The notes beneath the pieces are model-generated. The model searched no databases. It was given only the letters and a program-made list of their open reading frames with translations, and was not told the DNA's origin. DNA of 42,472 nt from Gemmataceae bacterium. GTDB lineage: Bacteria; Planctomycetota; Planctomycetia; Gemmatales; Gemmataceae. Location of the stretch: the NCBI GenBank assembly GCA_019748295.1, contig JAIEPT010000152.1, positions 1 through 42,472 on the forward strand. Reading direction: 5' to 3'. Shown here piece after piece: positions 25,948 to 36,900 of this stretch (position 1 is its first letter; each line of letters starts with the position of its first letter). The position numbers and the translations under genes were made by a program.

Positions 25948-27366
25948 ATGATCTCCACGGAAGAGCGGACCGGGCTTGAACAGACCCCGCGAGTCAAGGT
26001 GAAGGACTACGGCTTCGACGACGAAGACCCTCCCGGCAAACCCAGGCGCCACCCGCTCTGGCGCAACGTCCTCAAGAAACATTGGGACGACTGGCGTTGG
26101 CAGTCGCAAAACGCCATCCGATCCGTACGGCAGCTCCGCGATCTGCTCCCCTTCTCCGAGGAAGAACTCGAAGTGATGGGGAAGCTCGAAGCGGAGTACA
26201 AGCTCGCCATCCCGCCGTACTACTTCTCCCTCATCGACGTCGATGACCCCAACGATCCCATCCGACTGCAATCGGTGACCTCCCCTCTCGAAGCGGATTC
26301 CAACTTCGAACTCGAAGATCCGCTCGAAGAGGACAAGGACTCCCCGGTCCCCGGCATCACCCATCGCTATCCGGACCGCTGTCTCATGGTGACGACCCAC
26401 GTCTGCACCATGTATTGCCGTTTCTGCACCCGCAAACGGGCCACGATGGTCCGCGGAGGCTGGGACGCCGTCAGCCGGGACGACGAACGGATGATCGAAT
26501 ACATCCGCGCGCACCCCGAAATCCGAGACGTGGTCGTCTCCGGCGGCGACCCGCTGACCCTCAACCACAACAAGCTTCGCTTCTTCCTCGAGAGCCTTCG
26601 CGAGATCCCGCACGTCGATGTGGTGCGCCTTGGAACGCGCGTCCCCACGACGTTGCCGCAAAAGCTCTACGACAAGGAACTGCTCGACATTCTTGCTCAG
26701 GCGGAGAAGGTCTGGATCCAGACCCACTTCAACCACGCACGGGAAATCACTCCCGAGGTGGCCAAGGCCTGCAAGAACCTGATCAAGGCAGGGCTGCCTC
26801 TCAACAACCACACCGTCCTGCTCAAGGGCGTCAACGACGACCTGGAGACGATGCGCCGCCTCATGCGGGCACTCCTCCGGATCAAGGTCCGCCCCTACTA
26901 CCTGTTCCACTGCGATCCGGTCACCGGCGCGGGGCACTTCCGCACCAGCGTGTGGAAGGGTCTCGAAATCATGGAAGGCCTCCGCGGACACATGTCCGGC
27001 CTCGCCGTCCCGACCTACGTCGTCGATAGCCCGCATGGCGGCGGCAAAATCCCGCTCATGCCCAACTATCTCGTCTCCGCTTCCGACGATTGCCTCATCC
27101 TTCGCAACTACGAAGGCATGATCATTCGTTATCAAGCCGAAGACAAGCCGGCGACGATCAAGCAGACCGCCAACAACCGCGGCGTCAGCTTGCTCGTGCA
27201 AGGAACTAAGACCGCCCTGGTTCCGAAAGACAACGAACGCCTCGCGCGCCGTCGTCGCAAGCCCTTGCAGACTGTCGCCCTGGAAACTCCACAGTCCAGC
27301 GGCTGCGGTTCCTCCGAGGCGCACGCTTGCAGCGACGCTCCGATGGAAGCCGCCGTGGCTCACTAA
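25948..27366 (+). CDS. kamA: Lysine 2,3-aminomutase family radical SAM protein
   Basis: A 472-residue enzyme. The radical SAM cluster motif CxxxCxxC is C153, C157, C160 (HVCTMYCRFCTRKR). SGGDPLTL follows as the SAM-binding GGE-type motif. The PLP lysine is K367 in PHGGGKIPLMPNY. These are the hallmarks of KamA-type enzymes, which interconvert alpha- and beta-lysine (or glutamate in relatives). The substrate is inferred only. The C-terminal tail (GCGSSEAHACSDAP) has extra cysteines but not the clostridial zinc arrangement. ATG 25948 is chosen; the frame is open back to 25621 but that extension is Arg-rich and lies over palindromes. No ablB acetyltransferase or EF-P gene is adjacent. Confidence 0.92.
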   Translation: MISTEERTGLEQTPRVKVKDYGFDDEDPPGKPRRHPLWRNVLKKHWDDWRWQSQNAIRSVRQLRDLLPFSEEELEVMGKLEAEYKLAIPPYYFSLIDVDDPNDPIRLQSVTSPLEADSNFELEDPLEEDKDSPVPGITHRYPDRCLMVTTHVCTMYCRFCTRKRATMVRGGWDAVSRDDERMIEYIRAHPEIRDVVVSGGDPLTLNHNKLRFFLESLREIPHVDVVRLGTRVPTTLPQKLYDKELLDILAQAEKVWIQTHFNHAREITPEVAKACKNLIKAGLPLNNHTVLLKGVNDDLETMRRLMRALLRIKVRPYYLFHCDPVTGAGHFRTSVWKGLEIMEGLRGHMSGLAVPTYVVDSPHGGGKIPLMPNYLVSASDDCLILRNYEGMIIRYQAEDKPATIKQTANNRGVSLLVQGTKTALVPKDNERLARRRRKPLQTVALETPQSSGCGSSEAHACSDAPMEAAVAH

Positions 27367-27424
27367 GCTACGCGTTCAGCAAACCTCCAAACGGCCGACC
27401 TTCGGGTCGGCCGTTTTGCATTGG

Positions 27425-27523
27425 CGAGCAGCCGCGGTTGCACGGTTGGCCGTTGCGGCACGGTCTCCGACCGTACCGGCCCGTTGTGGCACGGTCTCCG
27501 ACCGTGCCACTCGGCCCGACCCC
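27425..27523. repeat. Tandem GGCACGGTCTCCGACCGTGCC hairpin units
   Basis: Two tandem palindromic units (about 27448-27479 and 27480-27523), each a strong stem of the type ACGGTCTCCGACCGT. They match the outer part of the ~275-bp dispersed element. The second breaks off at GGCCCGACC exactly where the intron-like sequence begins. Confidence 0.75.
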
Positions 27524-27524
27524 C

Positions 27525-27603
27525 GTATAGGGGTAGGGAAGGCCGATTGAGTTCGGCCTCCCCTCCCTCCGAACCGGACGGGCGGGTTTTCCGCATCCGG
27601 CTC
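27525..27603 (-). ncRNA. Group II intron domains V and VI
   Basis: This is the most diagnostic part of the intron candidate. The domain V lower stem has 8 pairs, including the catalytic AGC within GAGCC and its GUUC partner. The domain VI stem has 12 continuous pairs (one G-U), a single unpaired A, then GGG/CCC. The unpaired A lies 7 or 9 nt from the two possible 3' ends, consistent with a lariat branch point. Confidence 0.7.
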
Positions 27604-27978
27604 TCCCGTTGACGGTCTTACCCCCAAGGGGGGTGACGCGCCGCGTCGTGGGCAGCAGCCAGGCATGAGTACCCGCGGTCGGCAAAGTACGCGTTTGGCC
27701 AACGCGAAGGATCGCGTCAACCAAACCCTTCCCTTCACGCCCTCCTCGAGCGCGCTCAACATGCGATCCGTCCATGCCGCAGGTTCCATCCAGGACCATG
27801 AGGTCCCGACCTTGCCGTCTTGTTAAGCCTTCGAAGGGGTTGCCTTCGAAGGCACTGCCGACGGTGTCGGTTCCCGCGTCATGTTCGTCACGCATCCGTC
27901 TCCCTGCGTCCCTTCGCTCCCCCGGCGTTGCCCGGCTTCCTCGCACCCCGCCAGCTCCTCGCGCGCTTGCAGGCGCAC
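27525..27978 (-). mobile_element. Candidate ORF-less group II intron (~454 nt)
   Basis: Read on the minus strand, the element opens with GTGCGCC at 27978, matching the GUGYG 5' end of group II introns. It closes with a 33-nt domain V (27603-27571): GAGCCGGA pairs with TCCGGTTC, then a two-base bulge, then GCGG pairs with CCGC under an AAAAC loop. A domain VI hairpin with a bulged A at 27534 is followed by CCCCTATAC at the 3' end. No reverse transcriptase is encoded, so mobility would need an enzyme acting in trans. It splits palindromic repeat sequence: hairpin units lie on both sides. The AGC triad in domain V argues against a typical IIC intron. The exact 3' end (27525 or 27527) is uncertain. 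Confidence 0.7.
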
Positions 27979-28262
27979 TGTGGGGCGGTCTCTGACCGTT
28001 CCACGCGGCCCGACCGAAGGTCTCCAAGAAGCGCCCGAGCGCGTCAACCCGCATCCGCGATCCAAAACTCAAATCGACCGCAACCACGGATGGCACGGAT
28101 GGCACGGATGGCACGGATGGCACGGATCAAACCGGTCTTCATCCGTGCATTCCATGTCATCCGTGGTCGCTCTTCTTCTGGTCTGAGAACAAGATCCTTG
28201 GCGGTTCGTGGAGACCTTCGGTCGGGCCGGGTGGAACGGTCAGAGACCGTGCCGCAACGGCA
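27979..28262. repeat. Dispersed ~275-bp palindromic element, copy B, with 9-bp tandem core
   Basis: Inverse copy of the element at 6450-6725. Its centre carries four exact tandem copies of GGCACGGAT (28092-28127) after a variant copy (28083-28091); the other half carries the complementary CATCCGTG words. Outer parts match GGCCCGACCGAAGGTCTCC. It directly abuts the intron-like sequence at 27978. Nothing recognisable lies in the remaining 28263-28373. Confidence 0.78.
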
Positions 28263-28373
28263 CGCAAGCGTGCCGCGGCGGCAAGCATCTGACGCGTGTT
28301 CACGTCCGCGCTTATCGATTTTTCCGAATTTGCCGAATGCGCCGCCGCGTGAGCTTGCTTTGCATGCTATGTG

Positions 28374-28889
28374 TTAAGCGGCTGCGGAGAGGCTGCGCTG
28401 GGTGACGCCCAGGCGCCGGGCTTCGGTCATCGCTTCGCGCACCCGTTGGAACGGCTCGGCGAAATCGAGGGCCGAAAGCTGTCCCAGCATTTCGCGGAAG
28501 ATATCCGCGTCCTGCGGGTAATCGTTATGCAGGTGCAGGTTGCGGTCGATCGAGAGCACGTTGGTCGGCGGGCCGCTCGTCAGCGAATGCCAGGCGATCG
28601 GGAGCGCGACGCGAAGGCGCAGATCCAATGCGTGAAATTGATCCGTGATGATGGCTCGCACGGGCGTCGTCGATTTGTCCATCAGCGTCTTGCCGATGAG
28701 TTCGCCGTGCAGAAACGCCGGAAGAGCGTCCCCATACAAGATCTGTTGCACGCGATTCGGTTGAACCGCGGAGGAAAGACGGAACTCCAACGGACGACCC
28801 CATTGGTTCACAATGAGATAGCCGCCTGAAGTGCCTGTCGATTCCTGCGTGAACGTCAAGAAGCCAATATTCCCAGGTGCGGCCGCCAT
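28374..28889 (-). CDS. Conserved-looking hypothetical protein
   Basis: A 171-residue protein from ATG 28889 (MAAAPGNIGFLTFTQESTG). No signal peptide, membrane segment or catalytic motif is obvious. The mix of beta-type N-terminal half (GGYLIVNQWGRPLEFRLSSA) and helical C-terminal half (REMLGQLSALDFAEPFQRV) is that of a folded cytoplasmic protein. It stands alone, divergent from the giant gene. I do not recognise the family. Confidence 0.7.
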   Translation of the reverse strand: MAAAPGNIGFLTFTQESTGTSGGYLIVNQWGRPLEFRLSSAVQPNRVQQILYGDALPAFLHGELIGKTLMDKSTTPVRAIITDQFHALDLRLRVALPIAWHSLTSGPPTNVLSIDRNLHLHNDYPQDADIFREMLGQLSALDFAEPFQRVREAMTEARRLGVTQRSLSAAA

Positions 28890-29304
28890 GCGTTTCCTTT
28901 CCGTCTTGAGAACGCAAGCTTGGCGAAGGAGAACCTTCGCTCGCGGTACACCCTCTCTTCGTCGTGCGAAGTTGCGCAGCTTTACTTTCGAAAGTGGGCT
29001 GAAGGCGCTTTCGCCCGCCGTCCGGTCGCCAACCCGCAGATTGCAAGGAACCGCCCTGATCGTCCGACTTTGGCGGATCGCTTCAGTCTGCCGTTCATGA
29101 ATGTCAGCCCTGGCAGCAGGGCGACTCTGCGTCCGCTGTCCTGACTTTGCCGGTCGTGCGGGTCAGGCGTACAGACGGTACGGATTTCCCGATCCCTGTT
29201 TTCCGACTTCTTTTCCGATTGCCCCCATCGTGAACCGATAGACGATTAGGCTCCGTACGCAGCCGTCGTGTTGGTTCGCTTTTGAGCCCGAGGGTCTGAT
29301 CCCT
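28890..29304. other. 415-bp divergent intergenic region
   Basis: Promoters for the hypothetical gene (minus) and the giant secreted-protein gene (plus) should lie here. I see no long palindrome, riboswitch or small gene. Pyrimidine-rich stretches occur near 29190-29230. No clear ribosome-binding site precedes the ATG at 29305. Confidence 0.35.
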
Positions 29305-30144
29305 ATGCGCCCGCCTATCGTCTTCTGGCACAAGTTCTGGCGCTGGATCGTTTCGCAAAAGCACTCGCAGGAGGGGTCGGGAACGGGCCGCCGCACTTTC
29401 TTGCTTGATCCCGAAACGCTCTACGACACGGCTCCCCGGGCGATGAACTATCGCCGGCCCTCCCCAGGCGTCGAACGGTTGGAATGCCGCCTAGCTCCCG
29501 CAGTGGTCGCTTCGATTTCAGGCAACGTTCTGAACATCGTCGGGACGAGCGGCGCGGAAAATATCTCGATCCAACTCCAGTCGAACGATGCGACGAAGTT
29601 GCAGGTCTTCGAGGGCAGCACGCAGGTTGCCAACTCGCCGTTCACCGTCTCCTCATTCGCTTCCGTCACGATCAACGGCAACGGCGGCACCGACACGTTC
29701 ACCGTCTCCGATCTCACCGCCAACGCCTCCATGGCGGGCATGACGGTCACGATCAACGGCGGCAACGGCGCGGATACCTACAAGCTGGGGGACAACTGGG
29801 GAACCGTCGTCATTAACGACACGGGCGGCGCGCTCGATTTCAATCCCCAGTTCAGTGGTTCGCTGACCGTCAACACGCCCAGCGACACTCCAGGCCAGCA
29901 TGAAATCGTGGGGAACAACGGCGGCACGATCAGCACGCTCAACTTCCCCGCGTCGGCAACGTTTACGACCGACTTGTCCGGCATCTCCAACAAGACCAAT
30001 CTCCAGGCGGGGTTGAATGCGGTCGCCAATTTGGCCGACCGCCTCGAAACCGTCGGCGAACTGGGGACAGGCCTGTTCCTGTTCGATGGCCAGCCGCTCG
30101 GGCAGATCGTCGATCTGGGGGGATGCTGCGCGCGAAGCTTGTGA
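29305..30144 (+). CDS. Giant surface protein, segment 1 (N-terminus)
   Basis: 279 codons from ATG 29305. Residues about 50-67 carry the SPGVERLECRLAPAVV sorting-type leader. The following beta-rich repeats (SVTINGNGGTDTFTVSDL and TVTINGGNGADTYKLGDN) have Gly/Asp turns like RTX-related folds. Real homology ends around IVDLGG (30120); the last residues CCARSL are read after the shift. Segment 2 continues in the -1 register within a run of six G. Confidence 0.7.
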   Translation: MRPPIVFWHKFWRWIVSQKHSQEGSGTGRRTFLLDPETLYDTAPRAMNYRRPSPGVERLECRLAPAVVASISGNVLNIVGTSGAENISIQLQSNDATKLQVFEGSTQVANSPFTVSSFASVTINGNGGTDTFTVSDLTANASMAGMTVTINGGNGADTYKLGDNWGTVVINDTGGALDFNPQFSGSLTVNTPSDTPGQHEIVGNNGGTISTLNFPASATFTTDLSGISNKTNLQAGLNAVANLADRLETVGELGTGLFLFDGQPLGQIVDLGGCCARSL

Positions 30145-30992
30145 ATCCCATCGCGGCCCTCGGCGGATCGCCAACGCTCGATCAGGTGCTCGCCGCCTGG
30201 AACAACGCGGGCGGCGTGCAGGCCTCCGCCAATCGTGCCGGCAACGGCGACACCACGTACACGCTCACGCTCGACATTCAGCAAACCGCGACCGGAATCC
30301 TTCTCGCGTTGCCGGACGAGTTCGCCGACAAGCTTCAGATCGATGCGGTGAAGGGGGATGTTTCCACGCGCCTGCAATGGACCTTGCAGGTCACGCAAAC
30401 CAACGGCGGCGCCTTCTCCGCGTCGTCCGTGACGGCAATGCAGGTGAGTGCGGATCTGTCCAAGACGGGCTTCGATGGCCGGGCCGGCTTCTTGGGGCTG
30501 AACTTCGGCAACCCGAGCGTGATTTTCCTCGATGCCGACGTCTCGATCGACACCGGCAGTTTCTCGAGTCTGACGACCGCCCAGATCAATGCGCTCTCGG
30601 CCAACGGCTTGAATCAAACAGGAACCGCGCTCGCCAAGTACGATTTCACCGGGACCACCACAGTCGGCGGCGTTTCCATTACGTTTCCTTCTTTGCCCGC
30701 GCCGCAGATTCGGCTCACAGGCTCATCCGCCGGCAGCACGTTCGATCTTTTCAACCCGAACGCATCGCGCACCTACTTCGACAATTACTCGGCCGCCGGC
30801 CTTTCGGACTTCTTCCTCACCACGGCCGGCCGCGCGATCCGTGTTGCACATGCCGTTCGAGATGATCCTCACTCCCGTGGGCTTCGGCTTCAATCTCGGC
30901 ACGGGCAACACTTCATCCACGCTGCTCCGCGATCTGAACCTGGGTTCGGGCGTTCGCACGGTGGCGGGTTCCGACCTCCGTGTTCAGCTTAG
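30123..30992 (+). CDS. Giant surface protein, segment 2
   Basis: Open frame from ATG 30123; the meaningful part ends near 30840 (FFLTTAGRAIRV). The protein is Ala/Thr/Gly-rich with long beta segments (TYTLTLDIQQTATGILLALP). After about 30845 the frame becomes Arg/His-rich (HSRGLRLQSRHGQHF), a sign of reading out of register; sense resumes one frame later in MPFEMILTPVGFGFNLGTG. Confidence 0.6.
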   Translation: MLRAKLVNPIAALGGSPTLDQVLAAWNNAGGVQASANRAGNGDTTYTLTLDIQQTATGILLALPDEFADKLQIDAVKGDVSTRLQWTLQVTQTNGGAFSASSVTAMQVSADLSKTGFDGRAGFLGLNFGNPSVIFLDADVSIDTGSFSSLTTAQINALSANGLNQTGTALAKYDFTGTTTVGGVSITFPSLPAPQIRLTGSSAGSTFDLFNPNASRTYFDNYSAAGLSDFFLTTAGRAIRVAHAVRDDPHSRGLRLQSRHGQHFIHAAPRSEPGFGRSHGGGFRPPCSA

Positions 30993-33900
30993 CGACAATT
31001 CGAAATCATTCGACGTCGATTTGGATCACGATCCTTCGACAACGACGCTCGCCAGCCTGGGCATCACGAACGGAGCGGGGGACGACATCACGGTCACCCT
31101 GAAAGACGGGACGACGTTCGGCATCGAACTGGGACCGATCGGCACGCAGACGCTCGCGGACCTCGTCACCAAGGCGAACGCCGCCGCAGTCACGGCGTTT
31201 GGCGACGATCAGGAGAAGTTCGTCGCCCAGATCAACACGGGCCGCGGCTCGCTCCTGTTCCTCGATCGCAGCACCGGCAACGGCACGATGGCGGTGAGCG
31301 CTCCCGCGCGCCTCGGCATGGGAGCCGCCACCCGCGGCATCCTCGGCAGCGATCTGGAAACCTACACCGAAGCCGCATTCGCCACGCTCGGCGATGTGAT
31401 GCTGAAGATCCAGCAGGCCGCAACCGCGAATGGGCTGTCGGTCGCCCAGTTCGAGGTGCGCGTGGCCGACGACGGCAAGGGGCTCGTCGCAATCGACGGC
31501 ACCGCGGGGCCGGGCGATTTCGAGATTCAGGCGCTCAACAATTCGATTGCCAACCGCGATCTCGGCTTCCTGGTGACCGGCAGCGAACCGGTGCTGCAAA
31601 CAAGCACCCTGCTCAGCTCGCTTCGCCGCGGCGCGGGCATCCGCACCGTGGGCGGCAACGATTTCCGCGTCGCCCTTCGCGACGGCTCCTTCTTCGACGT
31701 CGATCTCAGCGGCTCGCAAACGACCCTCGGCGACGTCCTGGCCGCCATCGACACTGCGACCAACTCCGCTTTCGGCGGCGGTCAGTCGAAGTTCCGCACC
31801 GGCCTGGATCCGGTCAGCAACAAGCCGGCTCTGTTCGATCTCACCAGCGGCGGAACCGCCTTTGCCGTCACCGCGCTTAACAGCTCCAACGCCGCCGCGG
31901 ATCTCGGCATCACCGCCCCCGCGGTCGCCGGCAACATGCAGGACGGCATGGCGGCGTATGTCCTCCCGGTCGGCAGCACGACGCGCGTCATTCAGGGCGG
32001 AGCGCTCCACGGCGACACGATCACGTCGCGCTTCGGCATCCGCAATGCCACGATCAACTCCACGGTTAACCTATCCGCGTCCAACATCGCCGCTACCGGC
32101 CTGTGGAATGTCGCGGCCATCGGGATTGCCGGCGGAAGCGCGACGGGCAGCTTCACGTTCGACATGACGTTCGCTGATCCTGGCGCCGACGCCGCCGATG
32201 GCTTCGTCTCGCTGCGCGAGCTGCGCGGCGGGCTGGCGGACGTGAACACGCTGGTTTCGAACCCGGTCCGCGCCGGCACGTTGACGCTCGACCTGCCTGT
32301 CACGATCACACCCGGTTTCGGCGGCATGTCGTCGTCCGCGACTGCGCAGGTCGTCTACGCAAACGTGACCGACACAACGACTCCGCCGGTCGTCACGTTC
32401 CCGAGCAGCAACACGACGGCCGAGTTCCTCGCGGCCGCTCAATCGGTCACGATGGCCGATGCGTTGGGTGCATTGAGCAATGCCGCCGCGTATTTGCAGA
32501 GCCTGCAATCCGAATCTCAAGTCGGCGGGCAGATCAATCCGCTGGCACAGCCGATCATTGGTCTTTACCGCACGCCGGGCCAATTGCTGCAGTTCGCGGA
32601 AACGTTCTCGGCCCTGCTTGCGTCGCTTCAGGCCAACCCGCCGAAGACCTTGCAGGCATTGCAGACCGCTTTGGCGGCGTTGCCGAACTTCGGCTCCGTC
32701 TCGCTCGGCTTCGACAGCACCTCGGGAAGCCCGGCCCTCAAGATCAACCTCACCTACAGCCCGCAGCAAATTTCGTCGCAACGACTGCAGCTCAATCTAC
32801 CCAAGACCGCCGCCGAACTTACCGCGCTGGGCTTGTCGTCGGCCTCCACGATCTTGGACGCGGACCGCGGCAGCCCGGTCACGGTGACCGCCAACGCCAC
32901 GCTCGCGCTGGGCCTGGGCGTCAACCTCACGGGCGCCCGCGACAGTTTCCTCTGTGGCGACGAAACGATCGCCGACGTCGATATCCGCGCCATTCGCGAT
33001 GATCTCAACTTCGATGCGTTGCTCGGCGCTCGCACGGTCAGCATTCTGGCAGGATCCTACGTCTTCGACAGCGACGGCAGCGGTGCGAGCACAACACCGG
33101 CCAACTACTCCGTCGATCTCGCCGCGGGTCGGCAGACGTTCGCCAATGCCTTGTCGACCGCCACCGGTTCGCTCACCGGCAAAGTCAACGCCGCGTTGCC
33201 GATCCAGTATGGCCCCGAACTGAATCAGCCTCTTAAGAGCACCATCTCGCTCGGCGTCGATTATCCGCCGCTCGCCGGTTCGGTCGCCCTTTCGGTGAGC
33301 GGGCCGAATGTCGATGCCACGCTCGCCAGCCAGCCGCTCAACGGGAACATCCAAGGCCTGCGAGCCGGGTTCAAGGAACTGTTCCGCCTGCTCGACCTGG
33401 CCTTCGATGCATCCATCTTCAGCAAGGGGCTGCCCATCGTCGGCACCCAACTCATGGATGCGGCCAACTTCCTCGAGCAGATTCAGAACAAGGTCGGCGA
33501 CAACTTCGACTTCACCACCGGCATCCTCATGCCCACGAGGGCCCAGCAAGCGATCTTCGACGCCTTCGGCCCCGGCGGGCTCAACTGGCTGCAGGACAAC
33601 AACAGCGACGGATTGGTCAACAAGAGCGACGTCGTCATCACGACGAGCGCCAACGGCACTTCGTTCTCGCTCAATCTTTCTTCGCCGCTGCAAACGATCG
33701 ACACGCCCGTCGATTTCGACATGATGATGCCGGGTCTGGGTCTGGCGCTGAAGTCGGCGGCGAACGTGAAGCTCGGTTTCGCCATGCCGCTCAGCTTCGG
33801 CATCAGCACGACGAAGGGCGTCTACATCGATTCGTCGTCGCTGACCGGCTTCGGAATCACGCTCGATGCCGAGATGGCCGCGCCTCCCGATGCTTCCGGC

Positions 33901-36900
33901 TATGTGGGAACGCTGGGCACGATGCCGTACCGCATTACCCAGCGGACAGGAACGAACGCCCGCATCCAGGGTTCGTTCGCCTTCGGCGTCAATGATCCGA
34001 ACAGCGACGGCACGCTCACGCTCAATGAGATGATGTCCGCCCTCGGGTCAGCCGCCAGCGCGAACGAGGCGAGTGCACAGACCGCGGCCAGAAACCTGAT
34101 CAAGGGCGGCTTCACCACCAGTTCGAATGTCGATTTCCGTTTCTATCTGCTAAGCGACCTGCCGGCCGGGACCGCATTCCCGCGTTACCAGATGGATCTC
34201 GATGTGACCGGTTGGGGCTTCACCTCCTCCACCAGTTCTTCGACGACCACGCAGACGACGCCGACCGTCTCGATCGACAACTTGAAGTTCGAGCTGGTCT
34301 CGTTCATGCGGGATTTCATCGGCCCCGCCCTGGTCCGCATCCGCAACTCGTTCCGGCCCATGGACGGCATCGTCGATTTTCTCAATTCGGCCGCCATGCC
34401 GTTCATCTCGCTCGTGTTCGGCCGGGCGCCGTACACGTCGGCCGCATCGTTCGGCGGCAAGGTGGAAATCGGCAACTTCGCGGGCGCCTCGCTGGCCATT
34501 CGCCGCATTGTCGAAGGTGGGCAACTGGTCGGCGCCACCAACAATCCTTTCGGAATCTTCGGAGTCGTGCCGTTCGGAATGATGCCGGATTCGCCCGCCA
34601 TCGGTTCCCCGGAATTTGTCGCGTGGAGCAACTTGTTGACGGTCGGACCGATCACGGGTCTCACGGGCGAAGCATGGATTGACCTGGGCTCGGCAACGCT
34701 GACCGATATCACCTTCGACGGCAATCTGGCCAAGCAGCCGTTGCCCCGCGGCAAGCAAATGCTCGATCCGGTCACGGTCAACATGAGGGGCTACGGCGAT
34801 CCGACGGATGGAGCCGGGGTGTCGATCCTGGGCGACATCCATGCCCTTTCGATTCGCACCGATGTGGCCGCGGGCGTGCAAGACGCGGCTCTTTCGCTGC
34901 TCGCGACGCAGCTTCTGCCGGGCCGCGGCAAGGTGCAGGGGCTCTTCGGCGGGGCCATCCGCATGCTCCTGGGAAGCGGGTTGGACCCCGTCGATATTCC
35001 GATTTTGAAAGATGCGGCTCAAAACGTATCGCTCCTCTTCGGCGATTGGGCCCGAGGCGGGCAGCAAGCCCAAGACAACTGGCTGTTCAGCTACAACACG
35101 CCGGAGATGTTCCTCTACCTGTATCAGGACATTCCGATCTCCAAGGAAGAACTCGCCAAGAAAGTGCTCGGCGTCAGCGAGTTGGCCAAGATCTTCAAGG
35201 TGTTCAGCGTCGAGGTGCAGGCCTATATACCGGTTGCGTTCGAGGCGCGGGCGGATATGAAGTTCGTCTTCGATACTACCGGGCTGCAAACCTTCGCGAG
35301 CACGAAAAACGCGGGGGACATCGGCAACGGCTTCTACTTCGACGACCTCGCCGGCGTCAACAAGAATGGGCCGAACACCGCGAAAATCGTCGGATCGAAC
35401 AAGGATCCCGAACAAGCTCGCATTCTGGGGGGAGCCGGGCTCGGCGTGCAGATCGTCTTCAATGCGTCGATCTTGCAGCTCAAGGTGGGCGTGGAAGCGA
35501 TCGCCTTCCTCGGCTCCTCCTGGGACTTCCGCGACCCCGACAACAGCGACGGTCTTTACCGCATCCGGGCCAACGAATTCGACGTCAACAGCGGCGCCTC
35601 GGTCTACGATCAATCCTTCACGATCAGCTTCCGCGCCGATGCGTTCGTGAAGATCAGCGTCGGCATCTCGATCTTCCGCATCACCATCATCGACATTCGC
35701 TTCAACCTCGGTACCGTCACCTTCGACATCCCGATAGCGGGTCAAACGTTCGCGACGTTGCCGTCGCTGGGCGGATTCTCGAACGGCGTCGTCACGCTCG
35801 ATTTCTCGAATCAACCCACCGCCGACACGACTTTCTGGATCGGCGCCGGCTCCGCCATCGGCGACGTCATCGTCTCCGCGAAGCTCAAGACGGCGTTCCC
35901 CAATGTCTTCTACGTCGTCTCGCAGCTCTATCGCGGCGTCACCCGCGTCGTCGGCAATGCGGGAGCCGGCAACGACACGATCTACGTCAGCTCCGCCGTC
36001 ACAGCGACCATCGAATACCGCGGCGGCGGCGGCAACGACACCATCTACGGCGGATCCGGCAACGACTTCCTCTACGGCGATGCCGGGATCGACACCATCC
36101 TCGGCGGCGCCGGCGCGGACGAGATTCGCGGCGGCACGGAAGCCGATGCGGTCGATGGCGGCGACGGCAACGACCTCATCTATGGCGATGCCGGCGCGGA
36201 TATTCTCCGCGGCGGGCGCGGCGACGACACCATCTACGGCGGCATCGGGGCCAACTTCATCTACGGCGGCATGGGAGCCGACCTGCTCGTCGGCGATCAG
36301 GACGACGAGGAGATTCACGGCAACCAAGGGAACGACGTCATCCGTGCCGGCGGCGGAAATGATCGCATTTACGGCGGAGACGGGGCGGATGAACTCGACG
36401 GCGAAGACGGCAACGACACGATCTACGGCGGGCTCGGCAACGACCTGATTAACGGCAGCGACGGCGTCGATCAGATCTACGGCGAGCAGAATAACGACAC
36501 CATCTACGGCGGCCTGGGCAACGATCGCCTCGATGGCGGCGGAGCCAGCGACCGCGTGTTCGGCGACAACGACCCCCCCGATTCCAGCGACGCCGGCGGC
36601 GACGACCTCATCTTCGCGCGCGGCGGAAGCGACTTCCTCGACGGCCAAGGCGGCAGCGACGTCTACCTCATCGATTTCTTTGGCGTGGGGGCCGATTCCC
36701 TCATCACCGTCCTCGATACCGGTTCCGCCGTCGGCACCGATCGCTTCAGCGCGACCGGGACCATCCTCGCCGACCAGTTCCTGCTGCGGTCCGATGCGGG
36801 CGGGGCGCTTTCGTTCGTCGCCATGCTGAATGGACCGGCAGCGGTCGAGCGGATCAATTACTCGGGCGTGGAACGCATCGTGGTCAACGGCGGGCTGGGA

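Noticed and set aside
25852-27363. 503-codon minus-strand frame over the aminomutase
   Set aside because: Antisense shadow; the plus frame has the radical SAM Cys motif and the PLP lysine.
27368-28123. 251-codon minus-strand frame through the repeat region
   Set aside because: It consists of translated 9-bp repeats, intron-like RNA domains and palindromes; no protein family is visible, and no reverse transcriptase motif occurs.
28083-28127. Short tandem repeats considered as a CRISPR array
   Set aside because: Units are 9 bp and contiguous, with no spacers and no cas genes.
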